A stretch of 44,698 nt of DNA, from contig NZ_OCVX01000005.1 of assembly GCF_900232995.1 (NCBI RefSeq), forward strand, positions 365,180 to 409,877, in the 5' to 3' direction. Below the pieces are notes generated by a model. That model was not told where the DNA came from and ran no database searches. It saw only the letters and a list, made by a program, of their open reading frames with translations. Positions within the stretch are counted from its first letter, which is position 1. Every line of letters starts with the position of its first letter. A program made the position numbers and the translations under genes. Origin of the DNA: Mycobacterium simulans (GTDB lineage Bacteria > Actinomycetota > Actinomycetes > Mycobacteriales > Mycobacteriaceae). Shown one piece after another: positions 32,506-40,950 of the stretch.

Positions 32506-34740
32506 ATGTCCGCCGAGTGCTGGCAGCACCGCCGGGCGATAGGCAATGATCGCAGAGTGACCGATATCGAAGCTGAGGTGCGTACCGACGAGAACGCCTG
32601 GGTTTCAGAAGACTCCGCCCTGGCAGCACCTCCCGCCGCGACCGCCGACACGATCAGCGACCTGCTGCCGGACGATCGCTACCTCAACCGCGAACTGAGC
32701 TGGCTGGACTTCAATGCACGGGTGCTCGCGCTGGCCGCCGATAACTCACTGCCATTGTTGGAGCGAGCCAAGTTCCTTGCGATTTTCGCGTCCAACCTCG
32801 ATGAGTTCTACATGGTTCGGGTCGCCGGGCTCAAGCGCCGCGACGAGATGGGGTTGTCGGTCCGCTCCTCCGACGGTCTGACGCCGCGCGAGCAACTGCG
32901 CCTCATTGGCGAGAAGACCCAGCAGATCGCTATCCACCATGCACGGGTGTTCCTTGATTCGGTGCTGCCTGCACTCGGCGAGGAAGGCATCTACATCGTT
33001 ACGTGGGCCGATCTGGACGAGGCTGAGCGCGAGCTGTTGTCGACCTATTTCAATGAGCAGGTCTTCCCGGTGCTGACCCCGCTAGCCGTCGACCCCGCCC
33101 ATCCCTTCCCATTTGTCAGCGGGTTGAGTCTGAACCTGGCGGTCACGGTGCGCCAACCCGAGGATGGTGCACAGCATTTCGCGCGGGTCAAGGTGCCCGA
33201 CAACGTCGATCGCTTCGTCGAACTGGAAAGTCGTAGCGATATCGAAGGGGCCGATGGGACCGACGGCCAGGCCGTTCTCCGATTCCTGCCCATGGAGGAG
33301 CTCATCGCGGCCTTCCTGCCGGTGCTTTTCCCGGGCATGGAAATCGTCGAACATCATGCGTTCCGCATCACTCGCAACGCCGACTTCGAGGTTGAAGAGG
33401 ATCGCGACGAGGACCTGTTGCAGGCGCTCGAACGGGAACTGGCCCGCCGCAGGTTCGGTTCGCCGGTACGGCTCGAGGTCGCCGACGATATGACCGAGAG
33501 CATGTCGGAATTGCTGCTGCGCGAACTCGACGTGCATCCCGGCGACGTCATCGAAGTGCCGGGGCTGCTCGACCTCTCGTCGCTGTGGCAGATCTACGGC
33601 ATCGACCGGCCAGCGCTCAAGGACCGGACATTCGTTCCGGCCACCCATCCCGCCTTCGCCGAGCGAGAGACACCCAAGAGCATCTTCGCCACACTGCGCG
33701 AAGGCGATGTTCTGGTGCACCATCCATACGACTCGTTCTCCACCAGCGTGCAGCGATTCATCGAGCAGGCCGCCGCGGACCCAAATGTGCTGGCGATCAA
33801 GCAAACGTTGTACCGCACCTCCGGCGATTCGCCGATCGTCCGCGCATTGATCGACGCCGCCGAGGCCGGAAAGCAAGTCGTAGCACTGGTTGAGATCAAG
33901 GCCCGCTTCGACGAACAGGCCAACATCCAGTGGGCGCGCCAACTGGAGCAGGCGGGTGTGCATGTGGCCTACGGGCTCGTCGGACTCAAGACGCACTGCA
34001 AGACGTCACTGGTGGTACGCCGGGAGGGTTCGGCGATCCGGCGGTACTGCCACATCGGGACCGGTAACTACAACAGCAAGACCGCGCGGCTGTACGAGGA
34101 TGTCGGCCTGTTGACTGCAGCACCCGATATCGGAGCCGACCTGACCGACCTGTTCAATTCGCTCACCGGCTACTCACGCAAGCTGTCCTACCGCAACCTT
34201 TTGGTGGCGCCCCATGGAATTCGCACCGGCATCATCGAACGTGTTGAGCGGGAAGTTGCCGCCCACCGCGAAAGCGGTAACGGCCATATCCGACTCAAGA
34301 TGAATGCCCTTGTCGATGAACAAGTCATCGATGCGCTGTATCGCGCGTCACGGGAAGGAGTGCGGGTCGAAGTGGTGGTGCGTGGCATTTGTTCACTGCG
34401 CCCAGGTGCGGAAGGCTTTTCCGACAACATATTCGTGCGATCGATTCTCGGCCGATTCCTGGAACATTCGCGGATCCTGCACTTCCGCGCCATCGACGAG
34501 TTCTGGATCGGCAGCGCCGACATGATGCACCGCAACCTCGACCGCCGCGTCGAGGTGATGGTTCAAGTCAAGGACCCCAGGCTGACGGCACAACTCGACG
34601 ACTTATTCGAATCCGCGCTGGACCCGTCCACCCGCTGTTGGGAGCTCGGCCCCGACGGGCAGTGGACCGCTTCGCCTCAAGAAGGCCACAGTGTGCGCGA
34701 CCACCAGGTATCGCTGATGGAGCGACACACCAGCCCCTGA
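32506..34740 (+). CDS. ppk: Polyphosphate kinase 1
   Basis: PPK1 makes long-chain polyphosphate from ATP, reversibly. The 744-residue protein has the four PPK domains: helical N domain (RYLNRELSWLDFNARVLALA), H domain, and C1/C2 domains. The phospho-acceptor histidine is in GLKTHCKTS (H497) and the second conserved His is in RYCHIGTGNYN (H516). It is the orthologue of Rv2984 (742 aa). The start is uncertain. ATG 32506 has no Shine-Dalgarno, and the position that encodes the M. tuberculosis start reads ATAGGC here. An in-frame GTG at 32557 (VTDIEAEV) is an alternative. TACGAT at 32476-32481 may be the -10 box. Confidence 0.95.
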   Translation: MSAECWQHRRAIGNDRRVTDIEAEVRTDENAWVSEDSALAAPPAATADTISDLLPDDRYLNRELSWLDFNARVLALAADNSLPLLERAKFLAIFASNLDEFYMVRVAGLKRRDEMGLSVRSSDGLTPREQLRLIGEKTQQIAIHHARVFLDSVLPALGEEGIYIVTWADLDEAERELLSTYFNEQVFPVLTPLAVDPAHPFPFVSGLSLNLAVTVRQPEDGAQHFARVKVPDNVDRFVELESRSDIEGADGTDGQAVLRFLPMEELIAAFLPVLFPGMEIVEHHAFRITRNADFEVEEDRDEDLLQALERELARRRFGSPVRLEVADDMTESMSELLLRELDVHPGDVIEVPGLLDLSSLWQIYGIDRPALKDRTFVPATHPAFAERETPKSIFATLREGDVLVHHPYDSFSTSVQRFIEQAAADPNVLAIKQTLYRTSGDSPIVRALIDAAEAGKQVVALVEIKARFDEQANIQWARQLEQAGVHVAYGLVGLKTHCKTSLVVRREGSAIRRYCHIGTGNYNSKTARLYEDVGLLTAAPDIGADLTDLFNSLTGYSRKLSYRNLLVAPHGIRTGIIERVEREVAAHRESGNGHIRLKMNALVDEQVIDALYRASREGVRVEVVVRGICSLRPGAEGFSDNIFVRSILGRFLEHSRILHFRAIDEFWIGSADMMHRNLDRRVEVMVQVKDPRLTAQLDDLFESALDPSTRCWELGPDGQWTASPQEGHSVRDHQVSLMERHTSP

Positions 34741-34820
34741 CACTGTGTGGTGATTCCGGTTTTCCGGGCCACATCCAAGACCGCGAGCGGCCCTGGCCGA
34801 ATTGACCTGCAGGAGTTGAG

Positions 34821-35756
34821 GTGTCGATCCAGAACTCGGCGACCCGCCGACGTCCGGGTGGCCGGATCGTGCATGCCGCCGGCGCGGTTTTGTGGCGCCC
34901 CGGCGACGGCAAATCGGTTGAGATTGCGGTGATTCACCGCCCACGTTACGACGACTGGTCGCTGCCCAAGGGCAAAGTCGACCCGGGTGAGACCGCGCCA
35001 GTGGGTGCGGTGCGAGAGGTCCTCGAGGAGACCGGTCACCACGCGCACCTCGGCAGGCGACTCACCATGGTGGCTTACCCGACCGAGCAAGGCGTCAAGA
35101 AGGTGCACTACTGGGCGGCGCGCAGCATCGGCGGCTCATTCGTCCCGGGAAGCGAGGTCGATGACCTGATTTGGTTGCCGGTTGCCGACGCGTTGAAAAA
35201 ACTCGACTATGCCCAAGATCGAAAGGTCTTGCGCCGGTTCGCCAAACATCCGCCAGACACGCGCACGGTGCTGGTGGTCCGGCATGGCACCGCGGGTAGC
35301 AAGGCACGCTTCTCCGGGGACGACACCAAGCGACCATTGGACAAGAAGGGACGTGCGCAAGCGGAGGCACTGGTTGGTCAGCTGCTGGCGTTCGGCGCAA
35401 CCGACGTCTATGCGGCCGACAGGGTGCGCTGCCATCAGACGGTGGAACCGCTAGCCGCAGAACTGGATGTGACGATTCGCAACGAGCCCACCCTCACCGA
35501 GGAGTCCTACGCCAAGAATCCCAAACGCGGCCGCCACCGAGTTCTACGGATCGCCTCGCAAGAAGGCACACCGGTGATCTGCTCACAGGGCAAGGTGATT
35601 CCTGACCTGATCGCATGGTGGTGTGAGCGCGACGGTGTGCGCCCCGACAAAGCTCGCAACCACAAAGGCAGTACGTGGGTGCTCTCGCTGTCGGGCGGCC
35701 GGCTGATAGCAGCCGACCACATCGGTGGCGCGTTGGCGGCCAACGTGCGGGCCTAA
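34821..35756 (+). CDS. mutT1: MutT1: Nudix hydrolase fused to histidine phosphatase
   Basis: MutT1 hydrolyses 8-oxo-dGTP and 8-oxo-GTP (and diadenosine polyphosphates), cleaning the nucleotide pool. The 311-residue protein has an N-terminal Nudix domain with the box G51-x5-E57-x7-REVLEETG, and a C-terminal histidine-phosphatase domain with the RHG signature VVRHGTAG (154-156), the two-domain form typical of mycobacterial MutT1 (Rv2985). GTG 34821 is preceded by AGGAG with a 5-nt gap. It is downstream of ppk at 80 bases and convergent with hupB across a strong hairpin. Confidence 0.95.
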   Translation: MSIQNSATRRRPGGRIVHAAGAVLWRPGDGKSVEIAVIHRPRYDDWSLPKGKVDPGETAPVGAVREVLEETGHHAHLGRRLTMVAYPTEQGVKKVHYWAARSIGGSFVPGSEVDDLIWLPVADALKKLDYAQDRKVLRRFAKHPPDTRTVLVVRHGTAGSKARFSGDDTKRPLDKKGRAQAEALVGQLLAFGATDVYAADRVRCHQTVEPLAAELDVTIRNEPTLTEESYAKNPKRGRHRVLRIASQEGTPVICSQGKVIPDLIAWWCERDGVRPDKARNHKGSTWVLSLSGGRLIAADHIGGALAANVRA

Positions 35757-35763
35757 CACACAA

Positions 35764-35800
35764 ATACCCTTCGGGGACATCGCTGCCGCCCGAAGGGTAT
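35764..35800. terminator. Bidirectional terminator between mutT1 and hupB
   Basis: ATACCCTTCGGG (35764-35775) and CCCGAAGGGTAT (35789-35800) are perfect 12-bp arms with a 13-nt loop, in the 58-bp gap between convergent genes. Confidence 0.88.
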
Positions 35801-35814
35801 CTGCGCTTGCTGAC

Positions 35815-36462
35815 CTACTTGCGACCCCGCCTGGCCGTAGCCTTCTTGGCAGGAGCCTTGCTCGCAGCCTTCTTGGCCGGCGCCTTCTTAGCCGGAGCCT
35901 TGGTCGCCGCCTTGCGCACTGGCGCCTTGGCGGCGGCCTTCTTCACCGCTTTGGTCGCGGCTTTCTTGGCCGGCGCCTTGGTCGCGGCCTTCTTGGCCGG
36001 CGCCTTGGTTACGGCCTTCTTGGCCGGAGCCTTGGTCGCCGCCTTGCGCACTGGCGCCTTGGCGGCGGCCTTCTTGGCCGGCGCCTTGCTCGCGGCCTTC
36101 CTGGCCGGCGCCTTCTTTGCCGCCTTCTTGGCCGCACTCGCCACTACACCACGCTTGACGGCGGGCCCTTCCGCCGGGAGACGCTGTGCGCCAGACACAA
36201 CGGCTTTGAATTGGGCGCCCGGACGGAACGCCGGCACTGACGTCGGCTTTACCTTCACCGTTTCGCCGGTACGGGGATTGCGGGCCACGCGAGCCGCACG
36301 GCGGCGCTGTTCGAACACGCCGAACCCGGTAATGGTGACGCTGTCACCCTTGTGTACCGCACGCACAATCGTGTCGACGACATTCTCGACAGCGGCGGTG
36401 GCCTGCCGACGGTCCGAGCCCAATTTCTGTGTCAGCACATCTATGAGCTCTGCTTTGTTCAT
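35815..36462 (-). CDS. hupB: Histone-like nucleoid protein HupB (HU with basic tail)
   Basis: HupB compacts DNA and also affects iron and cell-wall physiology in mycobacteria. Residues 1-90 are a standard HU domain (MNKAELIDVLTQKLG at the N-terminus, GFGVFEQRRRAAR, RNPRTGE with the DNA-intercalating Pro region). The remaining ~125 residues form a Lys/Ala/Pro-rich tail of KAPAKKAA-type repeats resembling histone H1, ending ARRGRK. The total of 215 aa is close to M. tuberculosis HupB (214). ATG 36462 follows GGAGGG. The DNA of the tail is itself an imperfect tandem repeat and so prone to length change. The 222-bp upstream gap holds its promoter. Confidence 0.97.
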   Translation of the reverse strand: MNKAELIDVLTQKLGSDRRQATAAVENVVDTIVRAVHKGDSVTITGFGVFEQRRRAARVARNPRTGETVKVKPTSVPAFRPGAQFKAVVSGAQRLPAEGPAVKRGVVASAAKKAAKKAPARKAASKAPAKKAAAKAPVRKAATKAPAKKAVTKAPAKKAATKAPAKKAATKAVKKAAAKAPVRKAATKAPAKKAPAKKAASKAPAKKATARRGRK

Positions 36463-36511
36463 CCAATCCCTCCGAAGCTAGTGGTCCTCGTTTTGGAACC
36501 GACTAGCGAAC

Positions 36512-36541
36512 ACGGTAAACCCTCACCTGGCAAATTGCCAA
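36512..36541 (-). promoter_or_regulatory. Predicted hupB promoter with palindrome at the -35 box
   Basis: On the minus strand -35 TTGGCA (36541 to 36536) and -10 TACCGT (36517 to 36512) are 18 bp apart, which puts the transcript start about 42 bases before the ATG. The perfect palindrome TGGCAAATTGCCA (36528-36540) overlaps the -35 box. Further upstream, ATCGGA/TCCGAT (36570-36591) forms a small repeat. The rest of the 222-bp gap shows nothing else clear. Confidence 0.55.
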
Positions 36542-36684
36542 GAGCCACGCGCAATTTCAGGCCCCATCGATCGGAATTTTCGCAATCCGATTGCCGCCCT
36601 TGACCGGTGGCGCGGCCTAAAATGGGTCCAGCTTGCCCGCGCCGGAGGGGTTACAAGCGACGAAAATTCCGCTCGCTCGACCCT

Positions 36685-37281
36685 TCAAGGGGTGGGCAGA
36701 GTGCGCGGTTTCCAACCCGGGTAAGCCGCCTCAAAAGACTCGATATCGTCGAGTTTCCGCAGCGTAAGGGCTATATCGTCAAGGCCTTCGAGCAGTCGCC
36801 ACGCAGTGTGATCGTCAATCTTGAACGGCAGCACCACTGTTCCCGCGATGATATTTCGATCTTGAAGATTGGCAGTGATTTCCAACCCTGGACTCTGCTC
36901 GATGAGCTTCCAAAGAAGTTCCACACCGTCTTGGTCGACTTCGGCCGCCAGCAGCCCGGCCTTGCCCGCGTTGCCGCGAAAAATGTCGCCGAATCGAGAC
37001 GAGATAACCACCCGGAATCCGTAGTCCATGAGCGCCCACACCGCGTGCTCCCGCGAAGATCCGGTGCCGAAATCCGGTCCGGCGACCAAGACTGAACCCC
37101 GGTCAAAGGGGCTGAGGTTTAGCACGAATGACGGATCCGTGCGCCAGCGCGCAAACAAGCCGTCCTCGAAACCGGTTCGGGTGACGCGCTTCAAAAACAC
37201 GGCGGGAATGATCTGATCGGTGTCGACGTTCGACCGCCGCAGCGGCACACCAATGCCGGTGTGGGTACGAAATGCTTCCAT
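36685..37281 (-). CDS. leuD: 3-isopropylmalate dehydratase small subunit LeuD
   Basis: LeuD with LeuC forms isopropylmalate isomerase, converting 2- to 3-isopropylmalate in leucine synthesis. The 198-residue protein has the swivelling-domain markers RSNVDTDQIIPAVFLK, GPDFGTGSSREHAVWAL and a conserved SRFGDIFRGNAGKAG. It is the orthologue of Rv2987c (198 aa). ATG 37281 is 30 bases after the leuC stop; they are one operon. The stop lies in a small hairpin (CCCTTCAAGGGG at 36681-36692). Confidence 0.96.
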   Translation of the reverse strand: MEAFRTHTGIGVPLRRSNVDTDQIIPAVFLKRVTRTGFEDGLFARWRTDPSFVLNLSPFDRGSVLVAGPDFGTGSSREHAVWALMDYGFRVVISSRFGDIFRGNAGKAGLLAAEVDQDGVELLWKLIEQSPGLEITANLQDRNIIAGTVVLPFKIDDHTAWRLLEGLDDIALTLRKLDDIESFEAAYPGWKPRTLPTP

Positions 37282-37311
37282 GCTGTCCCCGTTCTTCTGG
37301 GTTCGTGTGGG

Positions 37312-38739
37312 TCAGTTCAAATTCAAATCGGCCGGAGCGGAAAGGGTGCCGCGAACCGCGGTGGCTGCGGCGCCCGCCGGTGACACCAAATGCGTTCGGC
37401 CGCCCTTGCCCTGGCGCCCTTCAAAGTTGCGGTTGGACGTCGCCGCACACCGCTGTCCGGGCGCGAGCTGATCGGGGTTCATACCCAAGCACATAGAGCA
37501 TCCGGCCAACCGCCATTCGGCACCCGCGGCGGTGAAGATCTCTCCCAGACCTTCGGCTTCGGCCTGCGCGCGCACCCGCATCGATCCCGGAACGACCAAC
37601 ATCCGCACGCCCTGGGCCACTTGGCGCCCACGTAACACGTCGGCCACCACCCGCAAGTCTTCGATGCGACCGTTCGTGCACGATCCCACGAATACGGCGT
37701 CGACCGCGATATCGCGCATCGGAGTGCCGGGGCGAAGGTCCATGTACGCCAACGCTTTCTCCGCGGCCTGTCGCTCGGCGTCATCGGTCATCAGTTCGGG
37801 ATCGGGCACGGCGGCAGCCAATGGCACGCCCTGACCGGGGTTGGTACCCCAGGTGACGAATGGGCTCAACGAGGTGGCATCGAGATATACCTCGGTGTCG
37901 AATACGGCTCCATCGTCGGTGCGCAGTCGTTGCCAATACGCGAGCGCGGCGTCCCATTGGGCACCTTTCGGCGCATGCGGACGGCCGCTTATGAATTCGT
38001 AAGTGGTCTCGTCGGGAGCCACCATGCCGGCCCGGGCACCGGCTTCGATGCTCATGTTGCAGATCGTCATTCGGCCTTCCATGGACAGCGTTTCGATGGC
38101 GCTGCCGCGATATTCGATGACATGACCCTGCCCACCGCCGGTACCGATCTTGGCGATCAACGCAAGAATGATGTCCTTGGCCGATACACCTTCGGGCAAT
38201 CGCCCGTCTACATTGACCGCCATCGTCTTGAAGGGCCGTAGCGGCAGCGTCTGCGTGGCAAGCACATGCTCGACCTCGGAGGTGCCAATGCCCATCGCCA
38301 GCGCGCCGAATGCGCCGTGCGTTGAGGTGTGGCTGTCGCCGCACACGATCGTCATTCCCGGTTGGGTGAGCCCCAATTGCGGTCCGACGACATGCACGAT
38401 GCCCTGCTCGATATCGCCCATTGGATGCAGCCGGACACCGAATTCGGCGCAGTTCCGACGCAACGTCTCCACCTGCGTGCGCGACACCAAGTCGGCGATC
38501 GGCTTGTCGATGTCAACGGTGGGCACGTTGTGATCCTCGGTGGCGATTGTTAGATCGGGCCGTCGCACCTTCCGGCCGTTCAGCCGCAAACCGTCGAAAG
38601 CCTGCGGACTGGTCACCTCGTGGACCAAGTGCAGGTCGATGTAAATCAAGTCGGGCGCACCGTCTTGGCCGCGTACCACGACGTGGTCGTCCCAAACCTT
38701 CTCGGCCAGCGTGCGCGGTTTGTCGATTGCGTTTTCCAT
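37312..38739 (-). CDS. leuC: 3-isopropylmalate dehydratase large subunit LeuC
   Basis: LeuC carries the catalytic [4Fe-4S] cluster of isopropylmalate isomerase. The 475-residue aconitase-family protein has the cluster Cys in VGSCTNGR and CSMCLGMNPDQL, plus VCGDSHTSTHGAFGALA. It is the orthologue of Rv2988c. ATG 38739 faces the IclR regulator across a 56-bp gap that holds two inverted repeats. In related actinobacteria IclR-type regulators at this position (NdgR, LtbR) control leuCD, so leucine-related repression is expected here. Confidence 0.97.
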   Translation of the reverse strand: MENAIDKPRTLAEKVWDDHVVVRGQDGAPDLIYIDLHLVHEVTSPQAFDGLRLNGRKVRRPDLTIATEDHNVPTVDIDKPIADLVSRTQVETLRRNCAEFGVRLHPMGDIEQGIVHVVGPQLGLTQPGMTIVCGDSHTSTHGAFGALAMGIGTSEVEHVLATQTLPLRPFKTMAVNVDGRLPEGVSAKDIILALIAKIGTGGGQGHVIEYRGSAIETLSMEGRMTICNMSIEAGARAGMVAPDETTYEFISGRPHAPKGAQWDAALAYWQRLRTDDGAVFDTEVYLDATSLSPFVTWGTNPGQGVPLAAAVPDPELMTDDAERQAAEKALAYMDLRPGTPMRDIAVDAVFVGSCTNGRIEDLRVVADVLRGRQVAQGVRMLVVPGSMRVRAQAEAEGLGEIFTAAGAEWRLAGCSMCLGMNPDQLAPGQRCAATSNRNFEGRQGKGGRTHLVSPAGAAATAVRGTLSAPADLNLN

Positions 38740-38763
38740 GTCGAAGTGGCCTCGATTCCGCGT

Positions 38764-38801
38764 CGTCTCACGATGCGAGACGCTAATATCTCGTTATGAG
38801 A
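38764..38801. promoter_or_regulatory. leuCD/IclR divergent operator region with leaderless -10 box
   Basis: CGTCTC (38764-38769) and GAGACG (38777-38782) form one inverted repeat; TCTC (38789-38792) and GAGA (38798-38801) form a second with the same half-site, and this one covers the ATG of the regulator. TAATAT (38784-38789) followed by 6 nt and ATG 38796 fits a leaderless -10 box. The repeats are the likely binding sites of the IclR regulator for leuCD and itself. Confidence 0.6.
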
Positions 38802-39497
38802 CAGCATAGCGGTATTGGCGTACTCGACAAAGCCGTGGGCGTGCTGCACGCGGCCGCGGAATCCCCCTGCGGGCTGGCCGAACTGTGCGACCGAACCGGT
38901 CTGCCCAGGGCCACCGCGTATCGGCTGGCGGCCGCTTTGGAGGTTCATCGCCTGCTGGGCCGTGACGAAGAGGGGCGTTGGCGACTTGGCCCTGCGGTCA
39001 CCGAACTTGCGGCCCATGTCAACGATCCACTGCTGGCCGCGAGCGCGGCGGTGCTCCCCCAGCTGCGTGAGACCACCGGCGAAAGCGTTCAGTTGTACCG
39101 CCGCGAAGGTACGTCGCGCGTCTGTGTGGCCGCGCTGGAACCGACTGCAGGCCTTCGCGATACGGTCCCGGTCGGGGCCCGGTTGCCGATGACGGCGGGC
39201 TCCGGGGCCAAAGTTCTGCTGGCTCACAGCGACATTGCCACCCAGCAGGCCGTGCTACCTCATGCGAAGTTCACTGACCGAGCGCTGGCCGAAGTACGCC
39301 GCCGCGGCTGGGCGCAGAGCGTGGCCGAACGCGAGGCCGGGGTAGCAAGCGTGTCGGCCCCGGTGCGCGATAGCCGCGGTGTTGTAGTGGCCGCGATATC
39401 GGTGTCCGGTCCCGTCGATCGGATGGGCCGACGCCCTGGGGCGCGTTGGGCAGCAGACCTAGTGGCCGCTGCCGACACGCTTGCTCGCCGCCTCTAG
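38796..39497 (+). CDS. IclR-family regulator of leuCD (Rv2989-like)
   Basis: The 233-residue regulator has an N-terminal winged helix (GIGVLDKAVGVLHAA, then LAELCDRTGLPRATAYRLAAALE as recognition helix region, residues ~8-65) and an IclR effector domain (~75-230; LPMTAGSGAKVLLAH, AGVASVSAPVRDSRG). The position next to leuC and the length match NdgR of Streptomyces and LtbR of Corynebacterium, which control branched-chain amino-acid genes. The start is ATG 38796 with no Shine-Dalgarno but a TAATAT box 6 nt before it, so a leaderless mRNA is likely. Confidence 0.92.
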   Translation: MRQHSGIGVLDKAVGVLHAAAESPCGLAELCDRTGLPRATAYRLAAALEVHRLLGRDEEGRWRLGPAVTELAAHVNDPLLAASAAVLPQLRETTGESVQLYRREGTSRVCVAALEPTAGLRDTVPVGARLPMTAGSGAKVLLAHSDIATQQAVLPHAKFTDRALAEVRRRGWAQSVAEREAGVASVSAPVRDSRGVVVAAISVSGPVDRMGRRPGARWAADLVAAADTLARRL

Positions 39498-39690
39498 CGA
39501 TCACTGCGACGGCTACCAGGGTTTCGGCGTCATCGACGTGCAACGTCCGCCAATTCGACACACGCGCAACGGATTTGACGTGCGGCCTACTCAGTTGACA
39601 ACTCAGTGTGCCGTGAGCGTCGAACGTGTTCCTCTTCCTGCCTAAGATTTAATTGGGGCGGCGTCGAGGTGAGCTGACAAGTATTTGACG

Positions 39691-39729
39691 TATGATCGGT
39701 GACTTCCGGCACAGCTGAAGAGGAGCGAG
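39691..39729 (+). promoter_or_regulatory. -10 box and ribosome site of the second IclR-like gene
   Basis: TATGAT (39691-39696) is a good -10 box without a recognisable -35 box. GAAGAGGAG (39717-39725) precedes ATG 39730. The preceding 39498-39690 shows no gene; the direct repeat ACTCAGT around TTGACA near 39588-39608 is the only feature noted. Confidence 0.45.
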
Positions 39730-40647
39730 ATGGCCGAGCCCCGCCCAGCCGACGCAAGTCAGCGGCCCGGATCGCCGCCGACTGATCGGGTAGTCGCAGT
39801 CATCGAACTCCTGGCGACCCAGCATGAGCCGAATTCGGTCGCGTCGATCGCCTCCCGGCTGGAGCTCAACCGATCGACCGCGACATCGATCCTGCTAGCG
39901 CTTGAGCGTGCCGGGTGGGTGACTCGGCAATCGGATCGCAGATACGCCTTGGGTCCGGGGCTGATCGGCGTGGCCGACGCAGTGCACCGAGCCTTCCCGG
40001 TTTCAGCCGAGATCACCCACGCGCTTGAGGAATTGGCGCAGCGCGCGGGTTGTGGGGCAACGCTGGCCTGGGTCGGTTCCACTGACATGACCTTCCTCGT
40101 CAGCGTCCCCGGCAGGGGCAAGATGCCGGCTGGGGTCGGTGCCGGCCTCCGCTTGCCGGTTGGCGCGCCTGCCTGCGCGGCGGTGATTGCGCACCGTGAT
40201 CTGCCCGCGCGCCGCGAGTGGCTGGCCACGGCTAGCCCGGCTGATCGGCGCATCCTCAAGGATGTGCTGTCACAAATACATACGACCGGCGTGGCGGTTT
40301 ACGGGTTGGGCGAGTCGGACCCAAAGGTGCTCGACTTGCTCGGCGAGGTAGCCGAACTGCTGGCGGAGAACCCGCAGCGTAGCTCGCTGCGACGGCAAAT
40401 GTTCAAGCTGTTTGCCGAGCTCGCTCCAATCCCCTACACGAAAGAGCAACTCGCGTCTGCGCAGCCGCTGTCGATCGGCTATCTGGCGGCTCCGGTGTTC
40501 GCCGACGGCAAGGCGAGTTACGAACTACAGCTCGGGCCGTTGCGCGCGGAAGTCAGCAAATCGGAGCGCGAACGCTATATAGCTGAGATCCGCGCGACGG
40601 CAGACACGCTCAGCTGCGGTGCAAAGACCTTGTACCGCAGCGGTTGA
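39730..40647 (+). CDS. IclR-like transcriptional regulator
   Basis: The 305-residue protein has an N-terminal IclR-type winged helix (DRVVAVIELLATQHEPNSVASIASRLELNRSTATSILLAL as two parts of the HTH, residues ~19-75, followed by GWVTRQSDRRYALGPGL wing). The effector domain is GAF-like but longer and more divergent (ELAQRAGCGATLAWVG, LRLPVGAPACAAVIAH). Its target is unknown. There is no metabolic gene next to it, only the IS remnant and the PPE gene, so it may be an orphan or regulate itself. It follows a strong ribosome site. Confidence 0.88.
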   Translation: MAEPRPADASQRPGSPPTDRVVAVIELLATQHEPNSVASIASRLELNRSTATSILLALERAGWVTRQSDRRYALGPGLIGVADAVHRAFPVSAEITHALEELAQRAGCGATLAWVGSTDMTFLVSVPGRGKMPAGVGAGLRLPVGAPACAAVIAHRDLPARREWLATASPADRRILKDVLSQIHTTGVAVYGLGESDPKVLDLLGEVAELLAENPQRSSLRRQMFKLFAELAPIPYTKEQLASAQPLSIGYLAAPVFADGKASYELQLGPLRAEVSKSERERYIAEIRATADTLSCGAKTLYRSG

Positions 40648-40651
40648 CGAT

Positions 40652-40677
40652 CCGCCCCTCGAGGTACTTTGGGGCGG
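40652..40677 (+). terminator. Terminator hairpin after the IclR-like gene
   Basis: CCGCCCC (40652-40658) and GGGGCGG (40671-40677) form a perfect 7-bp GC stem with a 12-nt loop, 5 bases after the stop codon. Confidence 0.65.
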
Positions 40678-40774
40678 CTGCCATTCGATCCGGCCAGACG
40701 GTTGATCACAAACGATGGGTTGATCATGTCGCGGGCGCCAGTTCTTGCAAGCCGTCGGTGGCCGGTGGGGCAGT

Positions 40775-40935
40775 GCGGCGTTGCCGACAACGTCTGCGCA
40801 CCTGCGGATTTCGCGGTTTAGGCGTTCGTTGGGATTAGTCGACCAGACTGGCGCCACAGTCCCTTGTGGAAGGCGGCGCAGTCGGTTGTCGCCCAGGTGC
40901 GGGCGTTGGCTATGCCGGTGACGAGAAAGCTGGCC
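40775..40935 (-). pseudogene. Remnant of an IS256-family (Mutator) transposase
   Basis: On the minus strand, 40783-40845 encodes WSTNPNERLNREIRRCADVVG, the hallmark of IS256-type transposases (the catalytic-Glu region with ERLNxEIRRRTDVVG). Just before it, in another frame, 40848-40883 reads DCAAFHKGLWRQ, which precedes that motif in intact proteins. A frameshift separates them, and no downstream C-terminus or upstream DDE part is recognisable. It is a short scar, not a functional element; no inverted ends are visible. Confidence 0.78.
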
Positions 40936-40950
40936 CGCATCGCCGTGGCG

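Noticed and set aside
35840..36140. Repeats in hupB as a separate mobile or satellite element
   Set aside because: They encode the Lys/Ala/Pro tail of HupB and stay in frame; normal for this protein.
36607..37095. Plus-strand frame opposite leuD
   Set aside because: LeuD on the minus strand has clear family motifs; the plus frame has none.
40700..40726. Direct repeat GGTTGATCA twice, 18 bp apart
   Set aside because: Too short and without promoter or gene context; could be chance.
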